Positions 25,127 through 33,449 of a stretch of 64,000 nucleotides of DNA are shown piece by piece. The notes below the pieces were generated by a model, which made no database searches, had not been told where the DNA came from, and saw only the letters and a list, made by a program, of their open reading frames with translations. The stretch is taken from positions 744,001 through 808,000 of the forward strand of contig JAWMQQ010000002.1 in assembly GCA_033283385.1 (NCBI GenBank), in the 5' to 3' direction. The position numbers and the translations under genes are program-made. Every line of letters starts with the position of its first letter. Position 1 is the first letter of the stretch. This DNA comes from Mangrovimicrobium sp033283385 (GTDB lineage Bacteria; Pseudomonadota; Gammaproteobacteria; Pseudomonadales; Halieaceae).

Positions 25127-25818
25127 TGCTTTTTATCAACCAGGTCTGTGTGCAGCCCGCACTCCGTTTTCTGCATACCGAACCATCGCGCAAGCCGCGG
25201 GTCTGCCGCGACGAGGTCGAGGTCTATCCGGCGGGTACAGGGCTCGCAACCCACGCTCAGGTATCCCTCGCTCTCAAGGGGATGCCGCGGCAGCCGGTAT
25301 TCGCTGATGTAGGACTCGATCGCCCGATCCGTCCAGCCCAGCATGGGGTGGAAGCGGACCGCCCGCCCGGGTGTCGGTTGTTCCACCGCAAGCGTTTTCC
25401 GGTTGTCGTTCTGGTCTGCGCGCACGCCGGTTATCCACACGTCGTATTTCTCGAGCATGGCCTCCATCGGCTGTGTCTTGTTGAGATAGCAGCAGAAATC
25501 GGGATCCGACGCGTACAGCGAGCGTCCCGTTCCATCGCGCTGCTGGGTCTTGGGAACCGCCGGGTGCAAGTCGTGCACCTGCAGGCCGAATTCGTCCGCG
25601 ACGCGGTCGCGAAAAGCCAGGGTCTCAGGGAAGTGATACCCGGTATTCAGGAAGAACACAGGTACGTCGGCAGCCACGCGGCTGATGATATGCAGCATGA
25701 CCAGGCTGTGAGTCTGGAAGGAGGAAGTGACGAACATCAGGCGGCCCGCATCGCGGTAGCCGGCGAGGTGCCGGCCTATCGTCTCGGCTGTCATGAGTTC
25801 AGGTGCCCGGTCGCTCAT
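25123..25818 (-). CDS. Phosphoadenylyl/adenylyl-sulfate reductase (CysH family)
   Basis: This 231-residue protein matches the CysH family: FLNTGYHFPETLAFRD, then DFCCYLNKTQPM, WITGVRADQNDNRKTL, GCEPCTRR and KTECGLH at the C-terminus. The CC plus CxxC set is the [4Fe-4S] ligand pattern of APS reductases; the ECGLH Cys is the catalytic one. The segment normally reading CCxxRKxxPL is CCYLNKTQPM here. It would reduce APS (or PAPS) to sulfite with thioredoxin. No cysD, cysN or sulfite reductase gene is nearby; the coupled partner is an epimerase. A specialised copy is possible. Confidence 0.83.
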   Translation of the reverse strand: MSDRAPELMTAETIGRHLAGYRDAGRLMFVTSSFQTHSLVMLHIISRVAADVPVFFLNTGYHFPETLAFRDRVADEFGLQVHDLHPAVPKTQQRDGTGRSLYASDPDFCCYLNKTQPMEAMLEKYDVWITGVRADQNDNRKTLAVEQPTPGRAVRFHPMLGWTDRAIESYISEYRLPRHPLESEGYLSVGCEPCTRRIDLDLVAADPRLARWFGMQKTECGLHTDLVDKKQ

Positions 25819-25914
25819 TGCTCTCCTCGCCCGGCACCCGTATCTGCCCCTGTGGAAATTCGCAGTTTACCCCTGAATGTAGCCATGCTCCCCCTTTGCC
25901 ATGGTCCGCCTGGT

Positions 25915-26493
25915 TCAGCTCACGACGCGCTTGCGATATTCGTACAGGGAAAAATCCGTCGGTATGGTACCGACCCGCTCTCCGCGCACGTAATTCGAGA
26001 CATTGCCCGTCCTGTAGAACTCCTCGACACACTCGAAGCCGAGCTTTTCGAAAAACCGCGCCGCCCGGGTCGGGGCCGAGTCGTTTTGCTGGACCTCGAC
26101 CTGCACGGCCTCGCCGGGCTGTAGCCGGCGGATCAGTTCGTTCGCTATTCGCAAGCCGAGCCCCTGGCCCCGGGATTCAGTCTCGATAACGATGATCATC
26201 CGGGGCTTCGGGTAATTGTCCGGGTCCCGGATAAGTGCCCCTATTCCCAGTAACGGCTCTTCCACCGAGGCAAGCATCATGTGCGCGGAGACGAATTCCG
26301 CCTTGCCGTTCTGGGTCAGCTCGGTCAGTTGTGCCGCGGATAACGGCGTACTCCACGGCACCTCGCCGATACCGGTCCTGGGCATCTGGGTGTCGGCAAA
26401 TTCCGCGAGCTGGCGCGCGTCCAGGGGGGAATGGGACAGGCTGACGTCACAATCGAAATACTCGGTTACCTGGATTTCTAAACTCTGGGTCAT
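25915..26493 (-). CDS. GNAT family N-acetyltransferase
   Basis: I start this at ATG 26493 (192 aa), which has AGGAGA seven bases upstream; a longer frame reaching 26601 lacks a site. The acetyl-CoA-binding segment is VIETESRGQGLGLRIANEL (RxxGxG/A), followed by AARFFEKLGFECVEE, the typical GNAT C-terminal strand-helix. The substrate is unknown. It precedes the CysH gene by 96 bp on the same strand. Confidence 0.85.
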   Translation of the reverse strand: MTQSLEIQVTEYFDCDVSLSHSPLDARQLAEFADTQMPRTGIGEVPWSTPLSAAQLTELTQNGKAEFVSAHMMLASVEEPLLGIGALIRDPDNYPKPRMIIVIETESRGQGLGLRIANELIRRLQPGEAVQVEVQQNDSAPTRAARFFEKLGFECVEEFYRTGNVSNYVRGERVGTIPTDFSLYEYRKRVVS

Positions 26494-26897
26494 GGTTGAA
26501 TCTCCTGCGCGCACTGCTGCCCGGAAACAGGGAATGGCGCGGCCTGGTGCTTTTGCGGCCTGCAGCAAGTGCCGGAAATTGTCTCCCCGTGCGCCATGCA
26601 TGCAGATTTTCTTATGTAGATGCCCACTGTCTGGCCAATCTTCATCCTTTGAAATCAGTACAGGCTTCCCGCCCTCGACGTCCGGGGACGTGGATTGCTG
26701 TGGGAGACCCTTGGGGGCAGGGGGTTCCGAATGTTTCTGCCCAATACTTGCAGTATAGGTGGAATTGGGAGAGTCACCAGCGGGAATGTGGGTATTCAGG
26801 GCGGCGGGAAATCGGGTGCATTTGAAGGCACTCGCCCCGTTGCCAGGGTGGAAGCTGTAAAGCGGGATGCGTGTGTGCGGTATGCACCGGAAGAAGG
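26494..26897. other. 404-bp stretch without a gene
   Basis: No reading frame here has homology I recognise, and the frames that are open are antisense to the GNAT gene or lack ribosome sites. The left end must carry the GNAT promoter. No clear repeat, hairpin or insertion-sequence end was seen. Confidence 0.6.
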
Positions 26898-26974
26898 TGG
26901 TAGCTACGGGTGGACTTGAACCACCGACCCCAGCATTATGAATGCTGTGCTCTAACCAGCTGAGCTACGTAGCC
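26898..26974 (-). tRNA. tRNA-Met (CAT), elongator type
   Basis: On the minus strand a full cloverleaf is present, starting GGCTACGTAGCTCAG and ending with an encoded CCA. The anticodon loop is TTCATAA (CAT) on a CAGCA/TGCTG stem, and the T-arm GGTGG TTCAAGT CCACC is intact. The sequence resembles enterobacterial elongator tRNA-Met (metT). The acceptor end pairs G1 with U72, a wobble where the usual elongator has G-C. A sigma-70-like promoter lies just upstream. Confidence 0.96.
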
Positions 26975-27012
26975 ACAAAAACCGTGGGACCGGGGGTCCC
27001 GAAGAGGCGCGC

Positions 27013-27041
27013 ATTTTCCGGAATTTGCCCTGGCAAGTCAA
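27013..27041 (-). promoter_or_regulatory. Sigma-70-like promoter of tRNA-Met
   Basis: Read on the minus strand, TTGACT (27041-27036), a 17-base spacer and GAAAAT (27018-27013) precede a GC-rich stretch GCGCGCC. That discriminator is typical of stable-RNA promoters under stringent control. The predicted transcript starts about 30 bases before the tRNA. Confidence 0.65.
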
Positions 27042-27201
27042 GACCCGGGGCCGGGATGATCGATCGCTTGATCCAGGTCAATCCATAGGTACCGCGCGAC
27101 GTTGGTCAGCCACCCGCAACTGTCCAGCCACTCCAAACGGGACTAAACTTTCCAGTGGATTACTACTATAAATATAACACTGCCTTCGGCGGGTCAGTTC
27201 A

Positions 27202-28698
27202 ATGCAGAGACTGCGCGGAAGTGACGCTTTCACGGTCTATAGCGAGACCAGCAAATCTCCTTTCGTCACTGTAAAGGTGGCCATTTACAGCCCGACCCCG
27301 GGCAACAGCCTGCCGCCCGAGGGCGATTTGCTGTCGCTTGTCGAACAGGCAGTCGCAAAACTCGGCGCGACGCGCGCGGGGCTGCGCATCGTGCGGGTGC
27401 CGCTGAACCTGCACCATCCCGTCTGGGTCAATGCACCTGGATTCGCCCTGAAAAATCACATCCACGAAACCCGCTTGCCGTCCCCGGGCACTAAAGAGCA
27501 ATTGTGTGATTTCATCTCGGAACTGATGGGCAAGCCGCTGGACTCCCGGCTTCCGCTGTGGGAGATCTGGATCGTACGCGGCCTCGAGCGCGAGCGCCTG
27601 GCGATGGTGTTCAAGGTTCACCACGCCTTCGCCGATGGCAGGACCATGGCCAGGCTGATCGAGCTGGCGCACACTACCAGGCGCTCGCTGCAACCGCCGG
27701 AGGATCCCGGGCTGGCCGAAGAGCCTTTCCCGGGCAAGCTGCGGCTGGTTGGCGATGCGCTGGTCGACCTGATGAAGAGTTTCACCGTCGAGTTGCCCCA
27801 GCTCTACCGCCATGTGAAGCGGTTCCGCGCACAGGCCCCCGTATCCGCGAGCCACGAGAAGAGTCCGGTCGCGCCTTTCCAGGCGCCCTATACCCGGCTC
27901 GACGCAGCCGCCGAGGGCCGCGAGCGTATCTACCGCTATGAGACGTTCTCGCTGGCGACCTTGAAGTCGCTGTCGCACACCCTCGACAGCACGCTCAATA
28001 GCCTGATCCTGGCAATCTGCTCCGAGGCGCTGAGACGCTATTTGCAGGATTTGGACAGCGTCCCGGCGGAATCGCTGATGACCGCCATCGCCATCGGGCA
28101 GAGCACGGATGAGGAGCCGGTACTGCACCCGCCCAACGAGATTCACAACAACCGGCTGGCGGTGGCCTACGTGCCCCTGTTCCAGAACATCGTGGATTTC
28201 GAAGAGCGCCTGGCCGCTATCAAGGAGGCGGCGAAAGTGGTGATCGAGCACGCCCGCACGGGCCCCGGCCAGTTCTTCGACAGTTACCTCGATTTCACTC
28301 CGGCACCGGTGGTGCAGATGATGATGGGCCTGCTGGCGCGCCGCCAGAAAAAGCACCAGCGGCCCTGCGCCAATGTGGTGATATCCAACGTACCGGGCCC
28401 CCGGGAAAAGTTATTTGCACTGGATGGTCGCCTGGAGATGCAGGAGCTGCTGTCTGTCGGCAACCTGACCGATGTGGCGAACCTGAATATCACTGTGTGG
28501 AGTTACGCGGACAACCTCACCTTCTCGTTCTTTTTCCGCAAGGGGGCGCTGCCACGGCCCGAGAGCCTGGTGGGCCATATATGCGACGTGGTGGCGGAAC
28601 TGCTGGAACGCTACGCGGTGAGCCCGCCCGGGCAGGCCGCACTCAAAAACGGATGTCCCCCGCCTGAATCCCCGCAAAAATCTGTGGGTCAAGTTTGA
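27202..28698 (+). CDS. Wax ester synthase/diacylglycerol acyltransferase (WS/DGAT)
   Basis: A 498-residue WS/DGAT family protein (PF03007 plus PF06974). The catalytic motif HHAFADG is at 140-146, and PLW of the preceding conserved block at 118-120. NVVISNVPGPREKLFALDG is the C-terminal ND-like signature. These enzymes join an acyl-CoA to a fatty alcohol or diacylglycerol to store neutral lipid at the inner membrane. It converges with the acyl-CoA synthetase gene, and the two overlap by 56 bp at their 3' ends. Confidence 0.9.
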   Translation: MQRLRGSDAFTVYSETSKSPFVTVKVAIYSPTPGNSLPPEGDLLSLVEQAVAKLGATRAGLRIVRVPLNLHHPVWVNAPGFALKNHIHETRLPSPGTKEQLCDFISELMGKPLDSRLPLWEIWIVRGLERERLAMVFKVHHAFADGRTMARLIELAHTTRRSLQPPEDPGLAEEPFPGKLRLVGDALVDLMKSFTVELPQLYRHVKRFRAQAPVSASHEKSPVAPFQAPYTRLDAAAEGRERIYRYETFSLATLKSLSHTLDSTLNSLILAICSEALRRYLQDLDSVPAESLMTAIAIGQSTDEEPVLHPPNEIHNNRLAVAYVPLFQNIVDFEERLAAIKEAAKVVIEHARTGPGQFFDSYLDFTPAPVVQMMMGLLARRQKKHQRPCANVVISNVPGPREKLFALDGRLEMQELLSVGNLTDVANLNITVWSYADNLTFSFFFRKGALPRPESLVGHICDVVAELLERYAVSPPGQAALKNGCPPPESPQKSVGQV

Positions 28699-30445
28699 CG
28701 AAGGCGCCCGCGGCCTCGTCCCGGTAGAGGTACTGGTCGTTGCTGCGGGAGGGGTCGTAGCCCTGGGCCTGCAATTCGACCTTGCGCAACTTGAAGGTGC
28801 CGGTGAGTTCCGCCGCGCCCTGGATACGCAGGAAGACGGGGCGGGCATAGGCGGGTAGTGCCTCGCAGAGCTGGCGGTAGAGTGCCCGGCCATCGAGGCT
28901 GGCGCCGGGTTCCAGCACCAGGGCCGCCATACCGGCGCGCCCCTCGGCCCCCGGGACCTCGACGCCGTAGACGGCGCACAGGGCGATGCCGGGACAGGCC
29001 ATTACGCTGCCGGCCACTTCCTGTGTGGAGACGTTCTCGCCCTTCCAGCGGAACGTATCGCCGACCCGATCCACGAAATAGTAGAAGCCGTCGCTGTCGC
29101 GGCGCAGGAGATCGTCGGTGCGGAACCATGCGTCACCGGTCCGGAACACGTTCCTGGCGATTTTCTTTTCGGTCGCCTCCTGCGAGGTATAGCCTTCGAA
29201 ACGCCCGGCGGAGGACTTGCCCTCGTCGACACGCACCAGCAACTCGCCCGCTTCGTCCGTCGCGCATTGCTGGCAGAAGCCGTCGCTGCCGCGGAGGATT
29301 TCCCCGGCGTCGGGGTCGTAGCGCACCAGCGCGAGCTTCTCGCCAGGGAAGGGGCGGCCCACGGCGCCGACGCGGTTTTCCAGGTTGAGCATTGCCGCGT
29401 TGGACTCCGTGGCACCGTAAAACTCGACCATACGCGGCACGCCGAAACGCTGCTGGAACGCCTTCCAGACATCGGGCTGCAGGCCGTTACCCAGGGCGAA
29501 GCGCAGCCCGTGGGAGCGCTCCAGTGGATGCTTCGGCTGGTTTACCAGGTAGCGGCACAACTCGCCAATATACTGGAACGCGGTTGCGCGGTGACGGGCG
29601 ATGTCGTCCCAGAAGCGACTGGCGCTGAACTGGCGAGCCAACGCCAGGGTGGCGCCCTTGCGCATCACCGCATTGACGCACATGACGCCGCCAGAGGTGT
29701 GGTACAGGGGCAGCGGGCAGTAGATCACCTCGTCGTCCCGCATGCCCGCCAGCGTGGCGTAGATGCCGCCGCCCATAAAGCGAAAATGACTCAGCCTGGC
29801 CGCCTTCGGCAGGCCGGTAGTGCCCGACGTGTAAATGTAAAAAAGGGGATCGGCGCCGCTCAGGTGGCCGCGTATCCCGGAGGGCGGGTTGTCGGCGCCG
29901 GCCTCGCTGATTTCCGCGTCCAGTGAGCGGATATCGGGCGGCAGGGTCGCGCCCTGCTGCAGCGCCGGGTCGCGCATTACTACCGGTTCGATCCCGGCAG
30001 CCTCGTCGCCCAGCGAATTCCACGCCGGCATACACTCCTCGCCCAGCACCAGCATTTTGCAGTCCGCGGCGCGCAGGGAGTGCGCCAGCGCGCTGCTGCG
30101 CAGGTGGGTGTTGAGCAGTGCGGTCACTGCGCCGGTCTTGGCCAGGCCGAGCCATACTGCCAGGTACTGGGGCCGGTTTTCCATCAGCAGGCCCACCACG
30201 GTGCCGCGGCCGACTCCCTGCCCCGTCGCCCAGTGCGCGACCTGGTTGGCAAGCGCATTGACCTGGGCATAGGTCCATTCCTCGTCTTCGAATCGCACGA
30301 AGGTGGACTGGCCGTGGTCGCGTGCACGTTTTTCCATCAGGTCGACCACGGTGTAGTGCCCGGAGGGCCTGGCGCGGTAGATGCTGGGCAGCAGGCGCAG
30401 GAAGCGTCCGAGAACCCCGGGGCTGGATAGGGCGGTTTTGGGCAT
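28643..30445 (-). CDS. Long-chain acyl-CoA synthetase, FATP-like
   Basis: A 600-residue AMP-forming ligase. The nucleotide-binding motif YIYTSGTTGLPKAARLSH lies at 203-220; EFYGATESNAAM, FRTDDLLRRD and FYYFVDRVGDTFRWKGENV follow the order of FATP/very-long-chain acyl-CoA synthetases. It would activate fatty acids with ATP and CoA. It lies between two WS/DGAT genes on the opposite strand, so it probably feeds them acyl-CoA. The last 56 bp overlap the 3' end of the convergent WS/DGAT gene. Confidence 0.9.
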   Translation of the reverse strand: MPKTALSSPGVLGRFLRLLPSIYRARPSGHYTVVDLMEKRARDHGQSTFVRFEDEEWTYAQVNALANQVAHWATGQGVGRGTVVGLLMENRPQYLAVWLGLAKTGAVTALLNTHLRSSALAHSLRAADCKMLVLGEECMPAWNSLGDEAAGIEPVVMRDPALQQGATLPPDIRSLDAEISEAGADNPPSGIRGHLSGADPLFYIYTSGTTGLPKAARLSHFRFMGGGIYATLAGMRDDEVIYCPLPLYHTSGGVMCVNAVMRKGATLALARQFSASRFWDDIARHRATAFQYIGELCRYLVNQPKHPLERSHGLRFALGNGLQPDVWKAFQQRFGVPRMVEFYGATESNAAMLNLENRVGAVGRPFPGEKLALVRYDPDAGEILRGSDGFCQQCATDEAGELLVRVDEGKSSAGRFEGYTSQEATEKKIARNVFRTGDAWFRTDDLLRRDSDGFYYFVDRVGDTFRWKGENVSTQEVAGSVMACPGIALCAVYGVEVPGAEGRAGMAALVLEPGASLDGRALYRQLCEALPAYARPVFLRIQGAAELTGTFKLRKVELQAQGYDPSRSNDQYLYRDEAAGAFVKLDPQIFAGIQAGDIRF

Positions 30446-30694
30446 GGATTCCCGCCTCGTCTTATAAGAAAAAGTGTATAGGGAACCGCCTGAATATACC
30501 CCTGCGTTCCCGCCGCGGGAACGCCGCTGTCATCATACCTGCGCTCCCGGGAAACAGGTATACTCGCATAAAAAGTACGGGCAATTGATGCCGGTCAATG
30601 GGTGAGTCGATAAGCTGATATAAAAATACTTGCCAGAGTATCGGATTGAAGGAGTGTTATCTGCTCCGTCGAAGAAGCCTCGAGAGGCCAGCCA

Positions 30695-32278
30695 ATGAAA
30701 AGAATAAAAGGCATGGATGCGCTGATGTACTACAGCGAAAACGAACACGCCTCGCAGCAGGTGCTGGGCCTGATGGTTCTCGATCCCGCCACCTGCCCGG
30801 GTGGAAGATTCGACCGGGAAGCCTTCGAGGCGCTGCTACTGTCGCGTTTCGAGCACGTGGATATGTTCCGCAAGAAGTTCGTCAAGGCGCCGATGGATAT
30901 GGCTTTTCCGGCGATGGTCGACGACCCCAGTTTCAGGTTGCAGAACCACATCCGGCATATCGCCCTGCCCAGGCCGGGGAGTCATCAGCAATTGGCCGAT
31001 ATCCTCAGCAGCATCGCCAGTGTCCCGCTGAATATGAAGCGCCCGCTGTGGGAAATGACGCTGATCGACGGATACGACAACGGCAGGTATTCCGTGATCG
31101 TGACGAAGACCCACCACTGCATGATGGACGCTGCTGGTGGCGCGCAAATGATGACACGGCTCCTGAGCGAGAAGCCGGATCCTCCTCCCGATTTGAGTGA
31201 CGTGCACAGTACCTGGGAGCCGGATTCACCATCGCTGCTGGGAAAGTGGTGGAGCGATCTCCAGGACGCTCGCAGTACTTATTCTGGTGTGGTAAAGACG
31301 CTGGGAGCGGTGGGCGTGACCCTGGCTGGCAAGACGGTCTACAGCGTAGGCAGCCAACTGGGTGTACTGCCGAAACCGGAGGCCGGCAAGCGGCGTCCGG
31401 CAAAGGTTTCCGTACTGCAACGCGAAATGCCGGATCCCGTTCCGCGGCTTTACTTCAATCGCGCCGTGACTTCCCCGCGCTGCGTCGCGTTCGGTGAATT
31501 TCCCGAGGCCGGTGTCGACGAGATACGCAGGATACTGGGCCTGACCTTCAATGACGTGGTGCTCGGCATCTGCACGCTGGCCCTGCGTCGATTCCTGCTG
31601 GAGCACGACGCATTGCCCCACAGCAACATCGTGGTGTCGATGCCCATATCCACGCGCGGGGAACTCAATTCCGAGGGGCTCAACCAGTTGCGGATAGTGT
31701 CGACGCCGCTGCCGATCAGGATTGCGGATCCGGTTGCCGCACTGAAGCGCACCGGCGCTATCATGAATGAGATCAAGGCCCGGTATGCAGGCCTCGACAC
31801 CGGCGGGATCAAGTTCACCCGGCTGGTCACACCGCAGCTCGGAGCGATGCTCGGCCGGCTGTACAACGTCGAGGGGCTGGCAGATTACGTGCGGATTCTG
31901 AAATCGAACGCTGCGATCTCGACCATGGCGGGGCCCCCCTCGCAACTGTATTTCGGCGCCGCGAAGGTGGTGTCGATTTCTCCGGTGGGTCCGCTGGCGG
32001 ATGGGGTAGGCCTGACGATCTGTGCGCTCACTTATCAGGGGGTGGTCAACTTTACCGTCAACGGCTGCCCGGATTTCCTGCCGGATGTGCAATCCGTGGG
32101 GGAGCAGATTCGCCAGGGGTATGACGACGCGCTCGCCGCGGCGCGAAAGCTGGCCCGGGGCAGGCCCGCCCCGAAATCCGGGAGATCACGCGGGAAATCG
32201 GCAGCAACAAAAACGACAAAAAATTCCGCAAAAACGACCCGAAAAATTTCCGGCGGGCGCCGCAGGCAGGGAGTATGA
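30695..32278 (+). CDS. Second WS/DGAT family acyltransferase, basic C-terminal tail
   Basis: This 527-residue paralogue has PLW at 117-119 and the catalytic block HHCMMDAAGG at 140-149. The usual HHxxxDG has Ala for Gly at 146, while both His and the Asp remain. ISTMAGPPSQLYFGAAKVV corresponds to the later conserved region. The last 40 residues are rich in Lys, Arg, Ser and Thr (KSGRSRGKSAATKTTKNSAK) and are absent from the first copy; they may bind membrane phosphates or nucleic acid. The shared position of the motif supports paralogy. Confidence 0.88.
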   Translation: MKRIKGMDALMYYSENEHASQQVLGLMVLDPATCPGGRFDREAFEALLLSRFEHVDMFRKKFVKAPMDMAFPAMVDDPSFRLQNHIRHIALPRPGSHQQLADILSSIASVPLNMKRPLWEMTLIDGYDNGRYSVIVTKTHHCMMDAAGGAQMMTRLLSEKPDPPPDLSDVHSTWEPDSPSLLGKWWSDLQDARSTYSGVVKTLGAVGVTLAGKTVYSVGSQLGVLPKPEAGKRRPAKVSVLQREMPDPVPRLYFNRAVTSPRCVAFGEFPEAGVDEIRRILGLTFNDVVLGICTLALRRFLLEHDALPHSNIVVSMPISTRGELNSEGLNQLRIVSTPLPIRIADPVAALKRTGAIMNEIKARYAGLDTGGIKFTRLVTPQLGAMLGRLYNVEGLADYVRILKSNAAISTMAGPPSQLYFGAAKVVSISPVGPLADGVGLTICALTYQGVVNFTVNGCPDFLPDVQSVGEQIRQGYDDALAAARKLARGRPAPKSGRSRGKSAATKTTKNSAKTTRKISGGRRRQGV

Positions 32279-32526
32279 AAGCACAGTGTATTGACGGGAA
32301 ATAGGTGGATTATTCTATTTTTTACGGAATGTCGGCATTAAATGTTTTTTGGGTTTTTTGAACGAAAGAATATAAAAAATGCCTATATAAACGTGCCCAT
32401 TTTATTATATGAAGCTTGGGCGAGAAGCTTGATTGAAGCGGTATGAACGCATAGGGCGTAATGTAAGTGGGCCGGACTGTTGCAACCTGCAGGGTTGCCG
32501 GTTAGCGCTCCGAAGTGGAGAAGTGT
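32279..32526. promoter_or_regulatory. AT-rich upstream region of the hydrolase operon
   Basis: This 248-bp gap contains a markedly AT-rich core (about 32310-32410) with T-runs after the WS/DGAT gene and motifs such as TATATAAA and TATTATATGAAG. It also has two copies of GAAGCTTG near 32410-32431. The T-rich left part could end the upstream transcript and the right part carry the promoter of the next operon; exact elements cannot be fixed by eye. Confidence 0.5.
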
Positions 32527-33426
32527 GTGGAATTAATACCTATCGTCAAACACCTGGGCGCGTCACCAGTCGCGCAGGCATGTGGCAAGATCGTCTTGCC
32601 GGAAGGGGCATATATCGACCTGCCGGATCACGGTCGGATGTTTTACCGCCAATGCCTCAATCCCGGAAAGCCGACCATCGTATTGCTGCACGGCCTGGCG
32701 CAGCCTTCCAGCTTCGCCTGGTGCCACTCCTTCCAGGGCCTGGAAGCTCACTACAACGTGATCGCCCCGGACCTTCCCGGTCACGGGCGAAGCGATGCGC
32801 CGCGCAGCGCATTCAGGCTGCTTGACGCGACAGATGCGGTGGCGCAGTTGATCGAGGAACTCGGCCTGGGCAGTGTCATCGTGGCCGGCTATTCGCTGGG
32901 AGGCGTTATCGCCCAGTATCTCGGCGCACTCCACCCGGATAAGGTCGCAGGGCTGGTGCTTTCCGGAACCGGTTACGGCGGTCGCACCAACGGCATGTGG
33001 AGGTTGGCTCGACCATTGATCAACCTGGCGGTCGGCGCCGTAGGCTCGGGCTATGCGGTCCACAAACTGGTCAAGGGACCGTCGCGGGAACTGCCTGAGG
33101 ATCTGGAGCACAATATCTTCGAGTCGGTGGAGAACTGGATGCGCAGCGAAATCGCCGGCCACAACTACAAGGCCATTGCCGAAGCATCGAGAGAACTGCT
33201 GGTGTACGACACCCGGGAGCACCTGCCCTATGTCGAGGCGCCGACCTCGGTATTGATTACAACTACGGATGAAGCGTTTTCGCGTGTGGTGCAGGAGGAG
33301 ATGGCAGCCCTGATTCCCCGGTCCTCGACATCGTATTACCAGGGCGGCCACTTGTCCTGCCTGACCGGGCACTTCCACCAGGAATTTGTGGAGATCTGCG
33401 CACAAATGCATCCGCACGCCGTATAG
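32527..33426 (+). CDS. Alpha/beta hydrolase
   Basis: A 299-residue alpha/beta hydrolase: VLLHGLAQPSSF (52-63), DLPGHGRSD (82-90), nucleophile elbow AGYSLGG with Ser123, and a C-terminal YQGGHLSC His. GTG 32527 is chosen because GGAG lies six bases upstream; a GTG four codons earlier has no such site. The nearby SDR, GDSL hydrolase and MetA-type outer membrane protein follow closely on the same strand, so it probably helps degrade an ester or aromatic compound. The substrate is not deducible. Confidence 0.85.
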   Translation: MELIPIVKHLGASPVAQACGKIVLPEGAYIDLPDHGRMFYRQCLNPGKPTIVLLHGLAQPSSFAWCHSFQGLEAHYNVIAPDLPGHGRSDAPRSAFRLLDATDAVAQLIEELGLGSVIVAGYSLGGVIAQYLGALHPDKVAGLVLSGTGYGGRTNGMWRLARPLINLAVGAVGSGYAVHKLVKGPSRELPEDLEHNIFESVENWMRSEIAGHNYKAIAEASRELLVYDTREHLPYVEAPTSVLITTTDEAFSRVVQEEMAALIPRSSTSYYQGGHLSCLTGHFHQEFVEICAQMHPHAV

Positions 33427-33449
33427 CCTGGGAATATACAGGGACGTAG

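Noticed and set aside
15456..25818. Sulfotransferase and CysH as one sulfation operon
   Set aside because: They lie 9 kb apart on opposite strands with an esterase island and a terminator between, so only a loose functional link can be suggested.
32279..32526. Insertion-sequence end in the AT-rich gap
   Set aside because: No matching inverted repeat pair, target duplication or transposase fragment was found on either side.
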